The notes: generated from the sequence alone by a model not told the origin. A stretch of 64,000 nucleotides of DNA from Streptomyces sp. A1277 (GCF_004795015.1 NZ_SSBI01000014.1:62001-126000), one strand, 5' to 3'. Positions 17,221 through 26,248 are shown, counted from the first letter of the stretch. Program-made: numbers and translations.

Positions 17221-18522
17221 GTGAAGCGCAAGCTCATCGCGGCGATCGGCGTCGCGGGCATGTTGGTTTCCATTGCGGCGTGTGGCGGTTCGGACGACAA
17301 GTCGTCCTCGAAGGACCCGAAGGACCGCAAGGAAGACCTGACTGTCTGGCTCATGGGCGAGGCCCAGTCGACCTGGCCGGAACTGGTCAAGGACGTCAAC
17401 GCCCAGTTCAAGGAGAAGTACCCGAACGTCAAGGTCAAGGTCCAGTACCAGGGCTGGGCGGACAAGGTCAAGAAGCTCGACACCTCCCTCGGTGGCGACA
17501 AGTTCCCGGACGTTGTCGAGCTCGGCAACACCGAGACCATGCAGTACATCCTCAACGGTGCGCTCGGTGAGGTCGACACCGCGAAGTACGAGAACTCGGA
17601 CTCCTGGATCAAGGGTCTGAAGGACACCTGCTCCTACGAGGGCAAGATCTACTGTGTCCCGTACTACGCCAGTGCCCGTCTGGCCGTCTACAACAAGGAC
17701 ATGCTGAAGGCCGGCACCGGCAGCGACGTCCTTCCGCAGAACGAGGACGACTTCCTCAAGGCCATGGACAAGGTCCAGGCCCAGCTCGCGAAGAAGGACA
17801 AGCGCGCCTCGTCCCTGTACTACCCGGGCCGTTACTGGTACGCCGCCATGTCCTACGTCGCGGCCGAGGGCGGCCAGATCGCCAAGTACGACGAGGGCTC
17901 GAAGGAGTGGAAGGCCAGCCTCTCCACTCCCGAGGCGCAGAAGGGCATCCAGCACTTCATCGACCTGGTCAAGAAGTACAACAAGGCCGACCAGACGAAG
18001 GACGAGCAGGACCACGCCAACGTCATGGCCAACGAGAAGGCCGCGGTCATCTACGGCCAGGCTTGGGAGGCCGGCAGCGTCACCACGGGCGAGAACGGCA
18101 ACCCGAAGCTCGACGGCAAGATCGCCACGGCCGGTATGCCCGGCCCGAACGGCAAGGCGCTCCCGTCCTTCATCGGTGGCTCCGACCTCGCCACCATCTC
18201 CAAGTCGAAGGTCCAGGACCTCGGCCAGGAGTGGATCTCCCTCTTCACCAACGCGAAGTCCATGGACGTCCTCGCGTCGAAGAACATCCTCCCGAACAAC
18301 GAGAAGCAGCTCGAGCCGCTGAAGGCCAAGCCCGAGACGGCCGCCATCGCCAACGCGGTGCCGGACGCCTGGTTCACGCCGATCGCGCCGGGCTGGGCCT
18401 CCATCGAGAAGGAGGAGATTCTGGAGAACATGCTCCTGAAGATCCTCAAGGGCACGTCCGTCGCCGACGCCACCAAGAAGGCCGACAGCGAGATCGACGC
18501 ACTGATCAACAAGAAGGCCTGA
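17221..18522 (+). CDS. dasA: Chitobiose/GlcNAc-oligomer ABC transporter solute-binding lipoprotein DasA
   Basis: The 433-residue extracellular solute-binding protein is of family 1 (CUT1 sugar type). The signal peptide ends in a lipobox-like SIAACGG, so Cys21 would be lipidated. The mature chain has the usual two-lobed pattern (LTVWLMGEAQ start, DVVELGNTETM, GWASIEKEEILENMLLKIL end). Codons are unusually biased to C/G-ending Lys/Asp/Glu forms, as in highly expressed genes. GTG 17221 follows GAGGAGGG. A hairpin at 18541 separates it from dasB, which would favour higher dasA message levels. Confidence 0.96.
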   Translation: MKRKLIAAIGVAGMLVSIAACGGSDDKSSSKDPKDRKEDLTVWLMGEAQSTWPELVKDVNAQFKEKYPNVKVKVQYQGWADKVKKLDTSLGGDKFPDVVELGNTETMQYILNGALGEVDTAKYENSDSWIKGLKDTCSYEGKIYCVPYYASARLAVYNKDMLKAGTGSDVLPQNEDDFLKAMDKVQAQLAKKDKRASSLYYPGRYWYAAMSYVAAEGGQIAKYDEGSKEWKASLSTPEAQKGIQHFIDLVKKYNKADQTKDEQDHANVMANEKAAVIYGQAWEAGSVTTGENGNPKLDGKIATAGMPGPNGKALPSFIGGSDLATISKSKVQDLGQEWISLFTNAKSMDVLASKNILPNNEKQLEPLKAKPETAAIANAVPDAWFTPIAPGWASIEKEEILENMLLKILKGTSVADATKKADSEIDALINKKA

Positions 18523-18540
18523 GCCTTCTGATCGCCAGGC

Positions 18541-18565
18541 GGGGCCCGGCACTGTGCCGGGCCCC
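18541..18565 (+). terminator. dasA-dasB intercistronic hairpin (attenuator)
   Basis: GGGGCCCGGC and GCCGGGCCCC pair around ACTGT, a 10-bp GC stem followed by CGCTCCTTT. It lies 19 bases after dasA. It probably stabilises the dasA 3' end and lets only part of transcription continue into dasBCD. Confidence 0.7.
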
Positions 18566-18632
18566 CGCTCCTTTACCAGCAACGCCGTGATTTCCGGGGG
18601 CTGCCTCGGACCCGCGATGGAAGGTCAGCCAC

Positions 18633-19646
18633 GTGACTGCCGCCGATACCAAGGCCGCCGGGCCACCGGTCCCCGTACCACGTGATCCCAAATCGGCCGT
18701 GAGCCCGCTGCCCATCGAGGGCGGCAAGGGCCCCCGTGCACCGAAGAGGAAGCGGAAGAAGGGTGAACTCCTCCCCTACTTCCTGATCCTCCCGGCGATC
18801 GTGGCGATCGCCGCCGTCTACCTCTACCCGCTCGCCAAGACCGTCATCATGTCCTTCCAGGACATGGGCCGGCGCGAGCTGTGGACCGGTGATCCCGCAC
18901 CCTGGGTCGGCTTCGACCAGTTCACCAACATCCTCGGTGACTCCGAGTTCTGGTGGGTGACCTTCCGCACCGTCGTCTTCATGGCCGTCTGCGTGACGCT
19001 CACCATGGGCATCGGTCTGCTGATCTCCCTGCTGATGCGCCGGCTGTCCAACTGGGTGCGGCTCATCCTGACCTTCTGCCTCATCGCCGCCTGGGCGATG
19101 CCGCTGATGGTCGCCGCCTCTATCTTCCGGTTCATGGCCGACTCCGACTACGGCCTCATCAACACCCTCATCGCGAAGGTCGTCGGCGACGACTGGCTCG
19201 GCCACAACTGGTACCTGGAACCGATCCAGGGCTTCGCGATCATCACCCTGCTGGTGGTCTGGGGCGCCATCCCCTTCGTCGTCGTCACCCTGTACGCGGC
19301 CCTCACCCAGGTCCCCCAGGAACTGGAGGAGGCCGCCTCCCTCGACGGCGCCACCGGCTTCGGCATCTTCCGCTACGTGACCTGGCCGGTCATCAAGCCG
19401 GTGTTCAGCATGGTCTCCACGCTGTCGGTGATCTGGGACTTCAACGTCTTCGGCCAGATCTGGCTGCTGCGCGGCAGTAAGCCCGAGCCGGAGTACGAGA
19501 CCCTCGGCCTCTACTCCTACTCCAAGGCGTTCGAGTCCACCTCCTTCAGCCAGGGCACCGCGATCGCCCTGATCACGGTGATCCTGCTGTCCGCCGTGGC
19601 CGTGTACTACCTGCGCCAGCTCATGAAGACGGGAGAGGTCGAATGA
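18633..19646 (+). CDS. dasB: Sugar ABC transporter permease DasB
   Basis: This CUT1-type permease has 337 residues. A hydrophilic N-terminal stretch of about 45 residues, rich in Lys/Arg, is followed by about six membrane helices. The EAA coupling loop reads EEAASLDGATGFGIFRYVTW and contacts the ATPase. The stop overlaps the dasC start by four bases. No ATPase gene is present in the cluster. In S. coelicolor the shared ATPase MsiK, encoded elsewhere, energises the transporter. Confidence 0.95.
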   Translation: MTAADTKAAGPPVPVPRDPKSAVSPLPIEGGKGPRAPKRKRKKGELLPYFLILPAIVAIAAVYLYPLAKTVIMSFQDMGRRELWTGDPAPWVGFDQFTNILGDSEFWWVTFRTVVFMAVCVTLTMGIGLLISLLMRRLSNWVRLILTFCLIAAWAMPLMVAASIFRFMADSDYGLINTLIAKVVGDDWLGHNWYLEPIQGFAIITLLVVWGAIPFVVVTLYAALTQVPQELEEAASLDGATGFGIFRYVTWPVIKPVFSMVSTLSVIWDFNVFGQIWLLRGSKPEPEYETLGLYSYSKAFESTSFSQGTAIALITVILLSAVAVYYLRQLMKTGEVE

Positions 19647-20506
19647 GCACCACGACCGACACACCACAGGTCCTGCGCCCGGACCGCAAGAAGTCCCGGG
19701 TCGGCCTGAACATCCTCGGCCTCGGCATCGCCCTGGTCATGTTCTTCCCGGTCTACTGGCTGATCATCAGCGCCCTGCGGCCCAGCCGCGAGATCCGCTC
19801 CTACGACCAGACGCTGTGGCCCTCGTCGATCACCTTCGACAACTTCTCCCGGGCCATGAACCAGCCGAACTTCGGCACCGCGGTCCAGTCCAGCCTGATC
19901 GTCTCCATCACCGCCGTCGTCGGCGGCATGATCATCGCCACCCTGGCGGCCCTCGCCATCGGCAGGTTCCGCTTCTTCGGCCGCAAGCCCCTGGTCCTCA
20001 TCCTCATCCTGGTCCAGATGCTGCCCCCGACGGCGATGCTCATCCCGATCTACGCCCAGCTCAACGCCATGGGCGGCATCGACGAGTACTGGAGCCTCAT
20101 CGTCGTCTACCTGGTCTCCACGCTGCCGTTCGCGACGATCATGATCCGCGGCTTCGTGGTGAACATCCCGGTGGAGCTGGAGGAGTCCGCCATGGTGGAC
20201 GGCTGCACCCGCTTCGGCGCCTTCCGCCGGGTGATCCTGCCGCTGCTCGCCCCGGGCCTCGCCGCCGCGTCGATCTTCGCGCTGGTCAACGCGTGGAACG
20301 AGTACCTCTTCGCCTACATCCTGATCAACGACAACTCCAAGTACACGCTCAACGTGTGGCTGATGACGTTCACCAGTGAGCGCGGTACGGACTACGGTGC
20401 CCTCATGGCGGCCTCGACCATGATCGCCCTTCCGGTCGTCATCTTCTTCATGTTCGTGCAGAAGAAGATGGCCGCGGGCCTCACCTCCGGCGCCGTGAAG
20501 GGATAA
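19643..20506 (+). CDS. dasC: Sugar ABC transporter permease DasC
   Basis: The 287-residue second permease has six hydrophobic helices and an EAA loop, EESAMVDGCTRFGAFRRVIL. It ends in the typical AGLTSGAVKG tail of CUT1 permeases. It is coupled to dasB by ATGA and dasD starts nine bases downstream, so dasBCD form one operon. Confidence 0.95.
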   Translation: MSTTTDTPQVLRPDRKKSRVGLNILGLGIALVMFFPVYWLIISALRPSREIRSYDQTLWPSSITFDNFSRAMNQPNFGTAVQSSLIVSITAVVGGMIIATLAALAIGRFRFFGRKPLVLILILVQMLPPTAMLIPIYAQLNAMGGIDEYWSLIVVYLVSTLPFATIMIRGFVVNIPVELEESAMVDGCTRFGAFRRVILPLLAPGLAAASIFALVNAWNEYLFAYILINDNSKYTLNVWLMTFTSERGTDYGALMAASTMIALPVVIFFMFVQKKMAAGLTSGAVKG

Positions 20507-20515
20507 CGCCGCCCC

Positions 20516-22051
20516 ATGACCACCCTCATATCCACCACGGACACCGTCACCCGCGACGCGCTGGCCGTCCTGCAGCCCGGCTTCACCGGCACCACCGCGC
20601 CGGAATGGCTGCTGCGCCGGGTCGGCGAAGGGCTCTCCTCCGTCGGCCTGTTCGGCCGCAACATCAAGACGCCCGAGCAGCTCGCCGCGCTCACCGCCCA
20701 GCTGAGGGCCGAGCGCGACGACGTGCTCGTCGCGATCGACGAGGAGGGCGGCGACGTCACCCGGCTGGAGGTGCGGCATGGCTCTTCCTTCCCCGGCAAC
20801 CTGGCGCTCGGCGCGGTCGACGACACCGAGCTGACCCGGGCCGTCGCCCGCGAGCTGGGCCGCCGGCTCGCCGAGTGCGGGGTCAACCTCAACTGGGCCC
20901 CGTCCGCGGACGTCAACTCCAACCCGGGCAACCCGGTCATCGGCGTCCGCTCCTTCGGCGCCGACCCCCACCTGGTCGCCCGGCACACCGCGGCGTACGT
21001 GGAGGGCCTTCAGGCCGCCGGCGTCGCCGCCTGCACCAAGCACTTCCCGGGACACGGCGACACCGCGGTCGACTCGCACCACGCGCTGCCGCGCATCGAC
21101 GTGGACCTGGAGACGCTGCACGCCCGGGAACTGGTGCCGTTCCGGGCCGCCATCGAGGCCGGCTCCAAGTCGGTGATGAGCGCGCACATCCTGCTGCCCG
21201 CACTCGACCCGCACCGCCCGGCGACGCTCAGCCCGCAGATCCTCACCGGTCTGCTGCGCGAGGAGCTGGGGTACGAGGGCCTCATCGTCACCGACGCCGT
21301 GGAGATGCAGGCCATCGCCTCGACGTACGGGATCGAGCGCGGCTCGGTGCTCGCCGTCGCGGCCGGTGCCGACGCGCTGTGCGTCGGCGGCGGGCTCGAC
21401 GACGACAGCACCGTGCTGCGGCTGCGGGACGCGCTGGTCGCCGCGGTGCGCTCCGGTGAACTCCCCGAGGAGCGGCTCGCCGATGCCGCTGCCCGGGTAC
21501 GGGCCCTCGCGTCCTGGACGCGGGAGGCCAGGGGGGCTGTCCGGGCGCCGGGCGCGGCAGTGCAGGAGGGGACCGCGCCCGGCACCGCGCAGAACCCGGG
21601 CACCGCCTCGGACATCGGCCTGGTCGCGGCCCGCCGCGCGGTGAAGGTCACCGGCACCGCGCAGGCGCTCACCGGCCCGGCCTACGTGGCCGCCTTCACC
21701 CCGGTCGCGAACATCGCGGTCGGCGACGAGACCCCGTGGGGCCTCGCGGCCGAGCTGACCCGGCTGGTGCCGGGCACCGCGACCGACACGTACGACAGCG
21801 AGTCCGAGGCCCCGGCCGAGGCCGCGCTGCGGGCGGCGGGGGAGCGGCGCATCGTCGCCGTGGTCCGCGACGCGCACCGCCACGCGTGGATGACCGAGGC
21901 CCTGGACGCGCTGCTCGCGGCGCGCCCGGACACGGTCGTGGTCGAGATGGGCGTACCCCAGGCCGAGCCCCGGGGAGCCCTGCACATCGCCACACACGGC
22001 GCCGCCAGGGTCTGCGGCCAGGCGGCGGCGGAGATCATCGCCGCGCGGTAG
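20516..22051 (+). CDS. dasD: Glycoside hydrolase family 3 beta-N-acetylglucosaminidase DasD
   Basis: The 511-residue cytosolic enzyme lacks a signal peptide. GH3 N-acetylglucosaminidase landmarks are KHFPGHGDTAVDSHHALP, which carries the catalytic His/Asp dyad, and the nucleophile segment VTDAVEM. It should split imported chitobiose and longer chito-oligomers into GlcNAc, linking DasABC uptake to NagB catabolism. Residues after about 345 form a second domain that carries no catalytic motif. Confidence 0.93.
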   Translation: MTTLISTTDTVTRDALAVLQPGFTGTTAPEWLLRRVGEGLSSVGLFGRNIKTPEQLAALTAQLRAERDDVLVAIDEEGGDVTRLEVRHGSSFPGNLALGAVDDTELTRAVARELGRRLAECGVNLNWAPSADVNSNPGNPVIGVRSFGADPHLVARHTAAYVEGLQAAGVAACTKHFPGHGDTAVDSHHALPRIDVDLETLHARELVPFRAAIEAGSKSVMSAHILLPALDPHRPATLSPQILTGLLREELGYEGLIVTDAVEMQAIASTYGIERGSVLAVAAGADALCVGGGLDDDSTVLRLRDALVAAVRSGELPEERLADAAARVRALASWTREARGAVRAPGAAVQEGTAPGTAQNPGTASDIGLVAARRAVKVTGTAQALTGPAYVAAFTPVANIAVGDETPWGLAAELTRLVPGTATDTYDSESEAPAEAALRAAGERRIVAVVRDAHRHAWMTEALDALLAARPDTVVVEMGVPQAEPRGALHIATHGAARVCGQAAAEIIAAR

Positions 22052-22066
22052 GCCGCATCAAGCCGG

Positions 22067-22081
22067 TCCGGCGATTGAGGA
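22067..22081 (-). repeat. Copy of dispersed TCCTCAATCGCCGGA repeat
   Basis: The minus strand reads TCCTCAATCGCCGGA here, identical to 57534-57548 on the plus strand. Both copies lie just downstream of genes. It looks like a short dispersed intergenic element. Confidence 0.6.
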
Positions 22082-22112
22082 CAGAGCGTCCAGCCGGAGG
22101 CACCCGCACGAA

Positions 22113-22153
22113 CGAGAGGGCCGGGACACCACGAAGGTGTCCCGGCCCTCTCG
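22113..22153. terminator. Bidirectional terminator between dasD and nagB
   Basis: An 18-bp perfect stem (22113-22130 with 22136-22153) around an ACGAA loop separates the convergent dasD and nagB genes. Confidence 0.88.
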
Positions 22154-22167
22154 CGTGACGCGAAGGT

Positions 22168-22953
22168 CTACAGCCCCTGCCACGCCGGCTTCGCCGCGAA
22201 CGTGGCGCGGAAGTAGTCGGCCAGCTTCAGCTTCGACGCGGCGGCCTCGTCGACCACCACCGTCGCGTGCGGGTGCAGCTGGAGCGCCGAGGCGGGCACG
22301 ATCGAGGCCACCGGCCCCTCGACCGTCGCCGCCACCGCGTCCGCCTTGCCCTCGCCCGTCGCGAGCAGGATCGGGTGGCGGGCCTCCAGGATCGTGCCGA
22401 TGCCCTGGGTGATGACGTGGTGCGGCACCTGGTCGATGTCGTCGTCGAAGAAGCGCGCGTTGTCGACCCGGGTCTGCTCGGTGAGCGTCTTGATCCGGGT
22501 ACGGGAGGCGAGCGAGGAGCACGGCTCGTTGAAGCCGATGTGCCCGTCGGTGCCGATGCCGAGCAGCTGGAGGTCCACCCCGCCGGCCTCGGCGAGCGCC
22601 TTGTCGTACGCCTCGCAGGCCGCCTGGACGTCCTCGGCGGAGCCGTCGGGGCCCATGAACGAGGACTCGGAGAGACCGAGCGGTTCGACCACCTCGCGCA
22701 GCACCACGGAGCGGTAGGACTCCGGGTGGCCCGCCGGCAGCCCCACGTACTCGTCGAGCTGGCAGATGCGGGCGCGCGAGGCGTCCACGGCACCGGAGCG
22801 GACCTTCTCCGCGAGGGCCTGGTAGATGGGCAGCGGGGTAGAGCCGGTGGCAACGCCGAGAAGGGCGTCGGGCTTGCGGCTCAGCAGGGCGCCGATGGCC
22901 CCCGCGATCAGTTCGCCGCCTGCCTTGGCGTCCGGGACGATGACAACTTCCAC
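22168..22953 (-). CDS. nagB: Glucosamine-6-phosphate deaminase NagB
   Basis: The 261-residue enzyme converts GlcN-6-P to fructose-6-P and ammonia. Diagnostic motifs are LGVATGSTPLPIY (phosphate binding), QLDEYVGL with the catalytic Asp, and GIGTDGHIGFNEP with the catalytic His and Glu. GTG 22953 starts MEVVIVPDAKAGGEL, as in other Streptomyces. A dre lies 36 bases upstream, so DasR should repress it. Confidence 0.96.
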   Translation of the reverse strand: MEVVIVPDAKAGGELIAGAIGALLSRKPDALLGVATGSTPLPIYQALAEKVRSGAVDASRARICQLDEYVGLPAGHPESYRSVVLREVVEPLGLSESSFMGPDGSAEDVQAACEAYDKALAEAGGVDLQLLGIGTDGHIGFNEPCSSLASRTRIKTLTEQTRVDNARFFDDDIDQVPHHVITQGIGTILEARHPILLATGEGKADAVAATVEGPVASIVPASALQLHPHATVVVDEAAASKLKLADYFRATFAAKPAWQGL

Positions 22954-22988
22954 GCGGGGCCTGCCGATCCGATTGAAGACTGAAGGTA

Positions 22989-23004
22989 TGTGGTATAGAC
23001 CAAT
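22989..23004. promoter_or_regulatory. DasR operator (dre) between nagB and the SIS-domain gene
   Basis: TGTGGTATAGACCAAT keeps the TGGT-N4-ACCA arms of the dre palindrome. It lies upstream of nagB (minus strand) and about 170 bases upstream of the divergent SIS-domain gene, so it may serve both. Confidence 0.82.
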
Positions 23005-23173
23005 CAACCGCCTAATCTAGCAGACCCCGCCCGCCGTGACACGGCCCGTACCGCCCCTCGGACGAACGGCCCGCTCCCCGGGCGCCATACCCCCGGCCGC
23101 CGCCCGCTGGCGGCCCCCCGGAGCCCCGTGTTCAACTTGTCCGACGCATCGCGACACCCGGGAGGCACCGAAC

Positions 23174-24247
23174 ATGTCCGCCACGTACCCGGCCGACGAC
23201 GACGGCGAACGGCCCGGCCGCATCATGTCCGGCGAGATGGCCGAGCAGCCCGCGGTGCTCCGGCGCATCCTCGAACGCGGCGCGCCCGCCGTCCGGGAGA
23301 CCGCCGAGCGGATCGCGGCCAGGAAGCCGCGCTTCGTCCTGCTCACCGCCCGCGGCACTTCCGACAACGCCGCGCTCTACGCCAAGTACCTGCTGGAGAT
23401 CACGATGGGTCTGCCCTGCGGGCTGGCCTCGATGTCCACCACCACCGCGTACGGCGCGAAGCCCGACCTGCGCGACGTCCTCGTCATCACCGTCAGCCAG
23501 TCCGGCGGCTCGCCCGACCTGGTGGCCTCGACCCGGGCGGCCCGCGAGGCGGGCGCGGTGACGCTGGCCGTGACCAACAACCCGGACTCGCCCCTCGCGG
23601 CCGTCTCCGAGTACCACATCGACATCCTGGCCGGGCCGGAGAAGGCGCTGCCCGCCACCAAGACGTACACCGCGTCCCTGCTCTCGCTGTACCTGTTCGT
23701 GGAGGGGCTGCGCGGCGGCGACGGCGCGGCGGCCGGCGTCCTGCCCGGCCTCGCCGAGGAGGTGCTGGCCCGCAAGGACGAGGTGAAGGCCCTGGCCTCG
23801 CGCTACCGGTTCGCCGAGCGGATGGTCATCACCTCGCGCGGCTACGGCTATCCCACGGCCAAGGAAGCCGCCCTGAAGCTCATGGAGACGAGCTACATCC
23901 CCGCTCTGTCCTACTCCGGCGCCGACCTGCTGCACGGCCCGCTCGCCATGGTCGACAACATCTCGCCGGTGATCGCCGTGGTGACCGACGGCCGGGGCGG
24001 CGAGGCCCTCCAGCCCGTCCTGGACCGGCTGCGCGGCCGGGGCGCCGACCTCTTCGTCGTCGGCCCCAGGGCCCAGGTGGACGCGGCCTCCGCGGGGTTC
24101 GTGCTGCCGACGGCCGGGGTGGCGGAGGAGGTCCAGCCGGTCCTGGAGATCCTGCCGCTCCAGATGCTGGCCTACGAGGTGACGATCGCCCGGGGCCAGG
24201 ACCCGGACGCGCCGCGCGCGCTCGCGAAGGTCACCGAGACCCGCTGA
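23174..24247 (+). CDS. SIS-domain sugar-phosphate isomerase/deaminase (GlmS isomerase-domain-like)
   Basis: The 357-residue protein has two SIS domains (about 30-170 and 195-340). They contain the phosphate-binding TARGTSDNAALYAKY, ITVSQSGGSPD and ITSRGYGYPTAKEAALKLMET, but there is no glutaminase domain. This is the AgaS/FrlB/NagB-II-like class acting on amino-sugar phosphates. Placement opposite nagB with a shared dre argues for amino-sugar catabolism, possibly a second GlcN-6-P deaminase. ATG 23174 has GGGAGG eight bases upstream. Confidence 0.88.
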   Translation: MSATYPADDDGERPGRIMSGEMAEQPAVLRRILERGAPAVRETAERIAARKPRFVLLTARGTSDNAALYAKYLLEITMGLPCGLASMSTTTAYGAKPDLRDVLVITVSQSGGSPDLVASTRAAREAGAVTLAVTNNPDSPLAAVSEYHIDILAGPEKALPATKTYTASLLSLYLFVEGLRGGDGAAAGVLPGLAEEVLARKDEVKALASRYRFAERMVITSRGYGYPTAKEAALKLMETSYIPALSYSGADLLHGPLAMVDNISPVIAVVTDGRGGEALQPVLDRLRGRGADLFVVGPRAQVDAASAGFVLPTAGVAEEVQPVLEILPLQMLAYEVTIARGQDPDAPRALAKVTETR

Positions 24248-24610
24248 ACCGGGCCCGCCGGGCGCGAAGGCCCCGGAAACACCCGCGGGCCGCGGCGCCG
24301 GGCCGGGACCCTCAGCCCGACCAGCACCGCAGCCCGGAGTAGGGCCGCCCTCGCGGGCGGCCGGCTCGGCCGGCGGTGTGCGGTGCCCCCGGCCGGGGGG
24401 AGGCACCGGCGCAGTCAGGGCAGAGAGCGCGGTACCTCGATCCGCTCTCCTGTGCGGGGAGAGCGGAGGCTCTTACATCAAGCATTGTGGACTAGACCAT
24501 TAGTCCCTGTCCATCCGTGGGCCGTGCCAATGTCAGGGCCCACTCCGCCGCACGTACGGGCGCGGCTTCCGGTTCGGACCCGGCGCACATCCACGGGTAC
24601 GCTCGCACAC
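24248..24610. other. 363-bp intergenic region: hairpins plus a dre, before the histidine kinase
   Basis: No coding potential was recognised. GGCCGCCC-TCGC-GGGCGGCC (24343-24362) is an 8-bp hairpin likely to end the SIS transcript. CCGCTCTCC (24442-24450) pairs with GGAGAGCGG (24458-24466) as a second hairpin. A DasR-type palindrome follows at 24486-24501, and the kinase begins at 24611. The long, structured stretch before the kinase could act as a leader. Confidence 0.6.
24486..24501 (+). promoter_or_regulatory. DasR-type operator (dre) upstream of the histidine kinase
   Basis: TGTGGACTAGACCATT keeps the TGG-N6-CCA arms and the CTAGACCA half of the dre consensus. It is about 110 bases upstream of the kinase start and downstream of two hairpins, so the kinase gene is the natural target. 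Confidence 0.7.
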
Positions 24611-26086
24611 GTGCCCTCCATGAACGACCTCGTACGCCAGCACACCGCCCTCAGCGACACCGACCTCGAGTGGCTCCACCTGCTGGTCTCGGAGTGGCAG
24701 TTGCTCTCCGACCTCTCCTTCGCCGACCTCGTCCTGTGGGTCCCCACCCGCGACGGCACCCGCTATGTGTCCGTCGCCCAGATGCGGCCCAACACCGGCC
24801 CCACCTCCTACCAGGACGACATGGTCGGCCACCTGGTGCCGCGCGGCCGCCGCCCGCTGCTGGACGCGGCCCTGGACGAGGGCCGCATCGTGCGCGAGGG
24901 CGACCCGGAGTGGCGCGAGGAGGTCCCCGTACGGGTGGAGTCGATCCCCGTACGCAGGGAAGGCCGGGTCCTCGGTGTCATCGCCCGCAACACCAACCTC
25001 CTCACCGTCCGCACCCCGTCCCGGCTGGAGCTCACCTACCTCCAGTCCGCCTCCGACCTGGCCCAGATGATCGCCGCCGGGTCCTTCCCCTTCCCCGGCC
25101 AGCAGGTCGACATGGACGCCTCCCCGCGCGTCGGCGACGGCCTCGTCCGGCTCGACGCCGACGGGGTCGTCCAGTACGCCAGCCCCAACGGCCTCTCCGC
25201 CTACCACCGGCTCGGCCTCGCCTCCGACCTGGTCGGCCACCACCTCGGCCAGATCACCGCCGAACTCGCGCCCTCCCGGGGCCCGGTGGACGAGGCCCTG
25301 GTCAAACTCGCCAGCGGGTACGCGCCCCGTGAGTTCGAGGTGGAGTGCGCGGGCGGGGTGATCCAGCTCCGGGCGATCCCGCTTAAGCCCAAGGGGGTCC
25401 GCATCGGGTCCCTGGTCCTGCTGCGCGACGTGACCGAACTGCGCCGCCGCGAACGCGAGTTGATCACCAAGGACGCCACCATCCGGGAGATCCACCACCG
25501 GGTGAAGAACAACCTCCAGACCGTTGCCGCCCTGTTGCGGCTCCAGGCCCGCCGGATGGACTCCCCGCAGGGCCGCGAGGCGCTCAACGAGGCGGTGCGG
25601 CGCGTCGGTTCGATCGCCATCGTGCACGAGACGCTGTCCCAGAATCTGGACGAGCGGGTGGAGTTCGACGACATCGCGGACCGGGTGATCGCGATGGTCG
25701 CCGAGATCTCCCCGGGCAAGGTCATCTGCCGCCGCACCGGACGCTTCGGCATCCTCGACGCCGAGGTGGCCACCCCGCTGGCGATGGTCCTCACCGAAGT
25801 CCTGCAGAACGCCCTGGAGCACGCGTTCGGCGTCGCCGAGTCCGGCACGGTCGAGGTCTCCGCGGTCCGGGGCGGCTCGCCCACCGAGGGGCGGCTGCTC
25901 ATCACCGTCCAGGACGACGGCTGCGGTCTGCCCGAGGGTTTCGATCCGCAGCGGGCCGGCAATCTGGGCCTCCAGATCGTGCGGACGCTGGTGGAGGGCG
26001 AGTTGGGCGGCTCGTTCGGCATGGTCCCGGCGCCGGAGCGCGGTACGCAGGTGGTCCTCGACATCCCGGTGCGCGCCGACAAGTAA
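24611..26086 (+). CDS. Cytosolic sensor histidine kinase, HisKA_2 type (PdtaS-like)
   Basis: The 491-residue soluble kinase has an N-terminal GAF-like H_kinase_N domain (about 1-150), a PAS domain (about 180-290, GDGLVRLDADGVVQYASPNG), the HisKA_2 dimerisation helix with the phospho-acceptor in EIHHRVKNNLQTVAALLRLQ, and an HWE-type ATPase domain (LTEVLQNALEHAF, DDGCGLP, NLGLQIVRTLVE). It resembles mycobacterial PdtaS, which phosphorylates an ANTAR-type RNA-binding regulator. No response regulator gene is adjacent. GTG 24611 is chosen; ATG 24620 is an alternative. Confidence 0.92.
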   Translation: MPSMNDLVRQHTALSDTDLEWLHLLVSEWQLLSDLSFADLVLWVPTRDGTRYVSVAQMRPNTGPTSYQDDMVGHLVPRGRRPLLDAALDEGRIVREGDPEWREEVPVRVESIPVRREGRVLGVIARNTNLLTVRTPSRLELTYLQSASDLAQMIAAGSFPFPGQQVDMDASPRVGDGLVRLDADGVVQYASPNGLSAYHRLGLASDLVGHHLGQITAELAPSRGPVDEALVKLASGYAPREFEVECAGGVIQLRAIPLKPKGVRIGSLVLLRDVTELRRRERELITKDATIREIHHRVKNNLQTVAALLRLQARRMDSPQGREALNEAVRRVGSIAIVHETLSQNLDERVEFDDIADRVIAMVAEISPGKVICRRTGRFGILDAEVATPLAMVLTEVLQNALEHAFGVAESGTVEVSAVRGGSPTEGRLLITVQDDGCGLPEGFDPQRAGNLGLQIVRTLVEGELGGSFGMVPAPERGTQVVLDIPVRADK

Positions 26087-26104
26087 CCCGTCCCCGCGCA
26101 CAGC

Positions 26105-26142
26105 AGAGAGCCCGGACCGTCGGTGAACGGTCCGGGCTCTCT
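26105..26142. terminator. Bidirectional terminator between kinase and wblE
   Basis: AGAGAGCCCGGACCGT (26105-26120) pairs exactly with 26127-26142 around a CGGTGA loop, a 16-bp stem between convergent genes. Confidence 0.88.
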
Positions 26143-26248
26143 GGTCAAGCATGCGCTTCGGGGGTACTGCGCGCTGCGACTCGGGGGGCGGGGTGGTACG
26201 TACGCGCTGTACGCGCCGCCTGGCTGAGGTTCGTAGCGGTGGCGTCGG

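Noticed and set aside
19607..21997. Minus-strand open frame of about 796 codons opposite dasC-dasD
   Set aside because: Low-complexity translation and complete overlap with well-recognised das genes.
24362..24470. Riboswitch in the structured leader of the histidine kinase gene
   Set aside because: Hairpins are visible but no known aptamer signature could be matched, so only the hairpins and the dre are reported.
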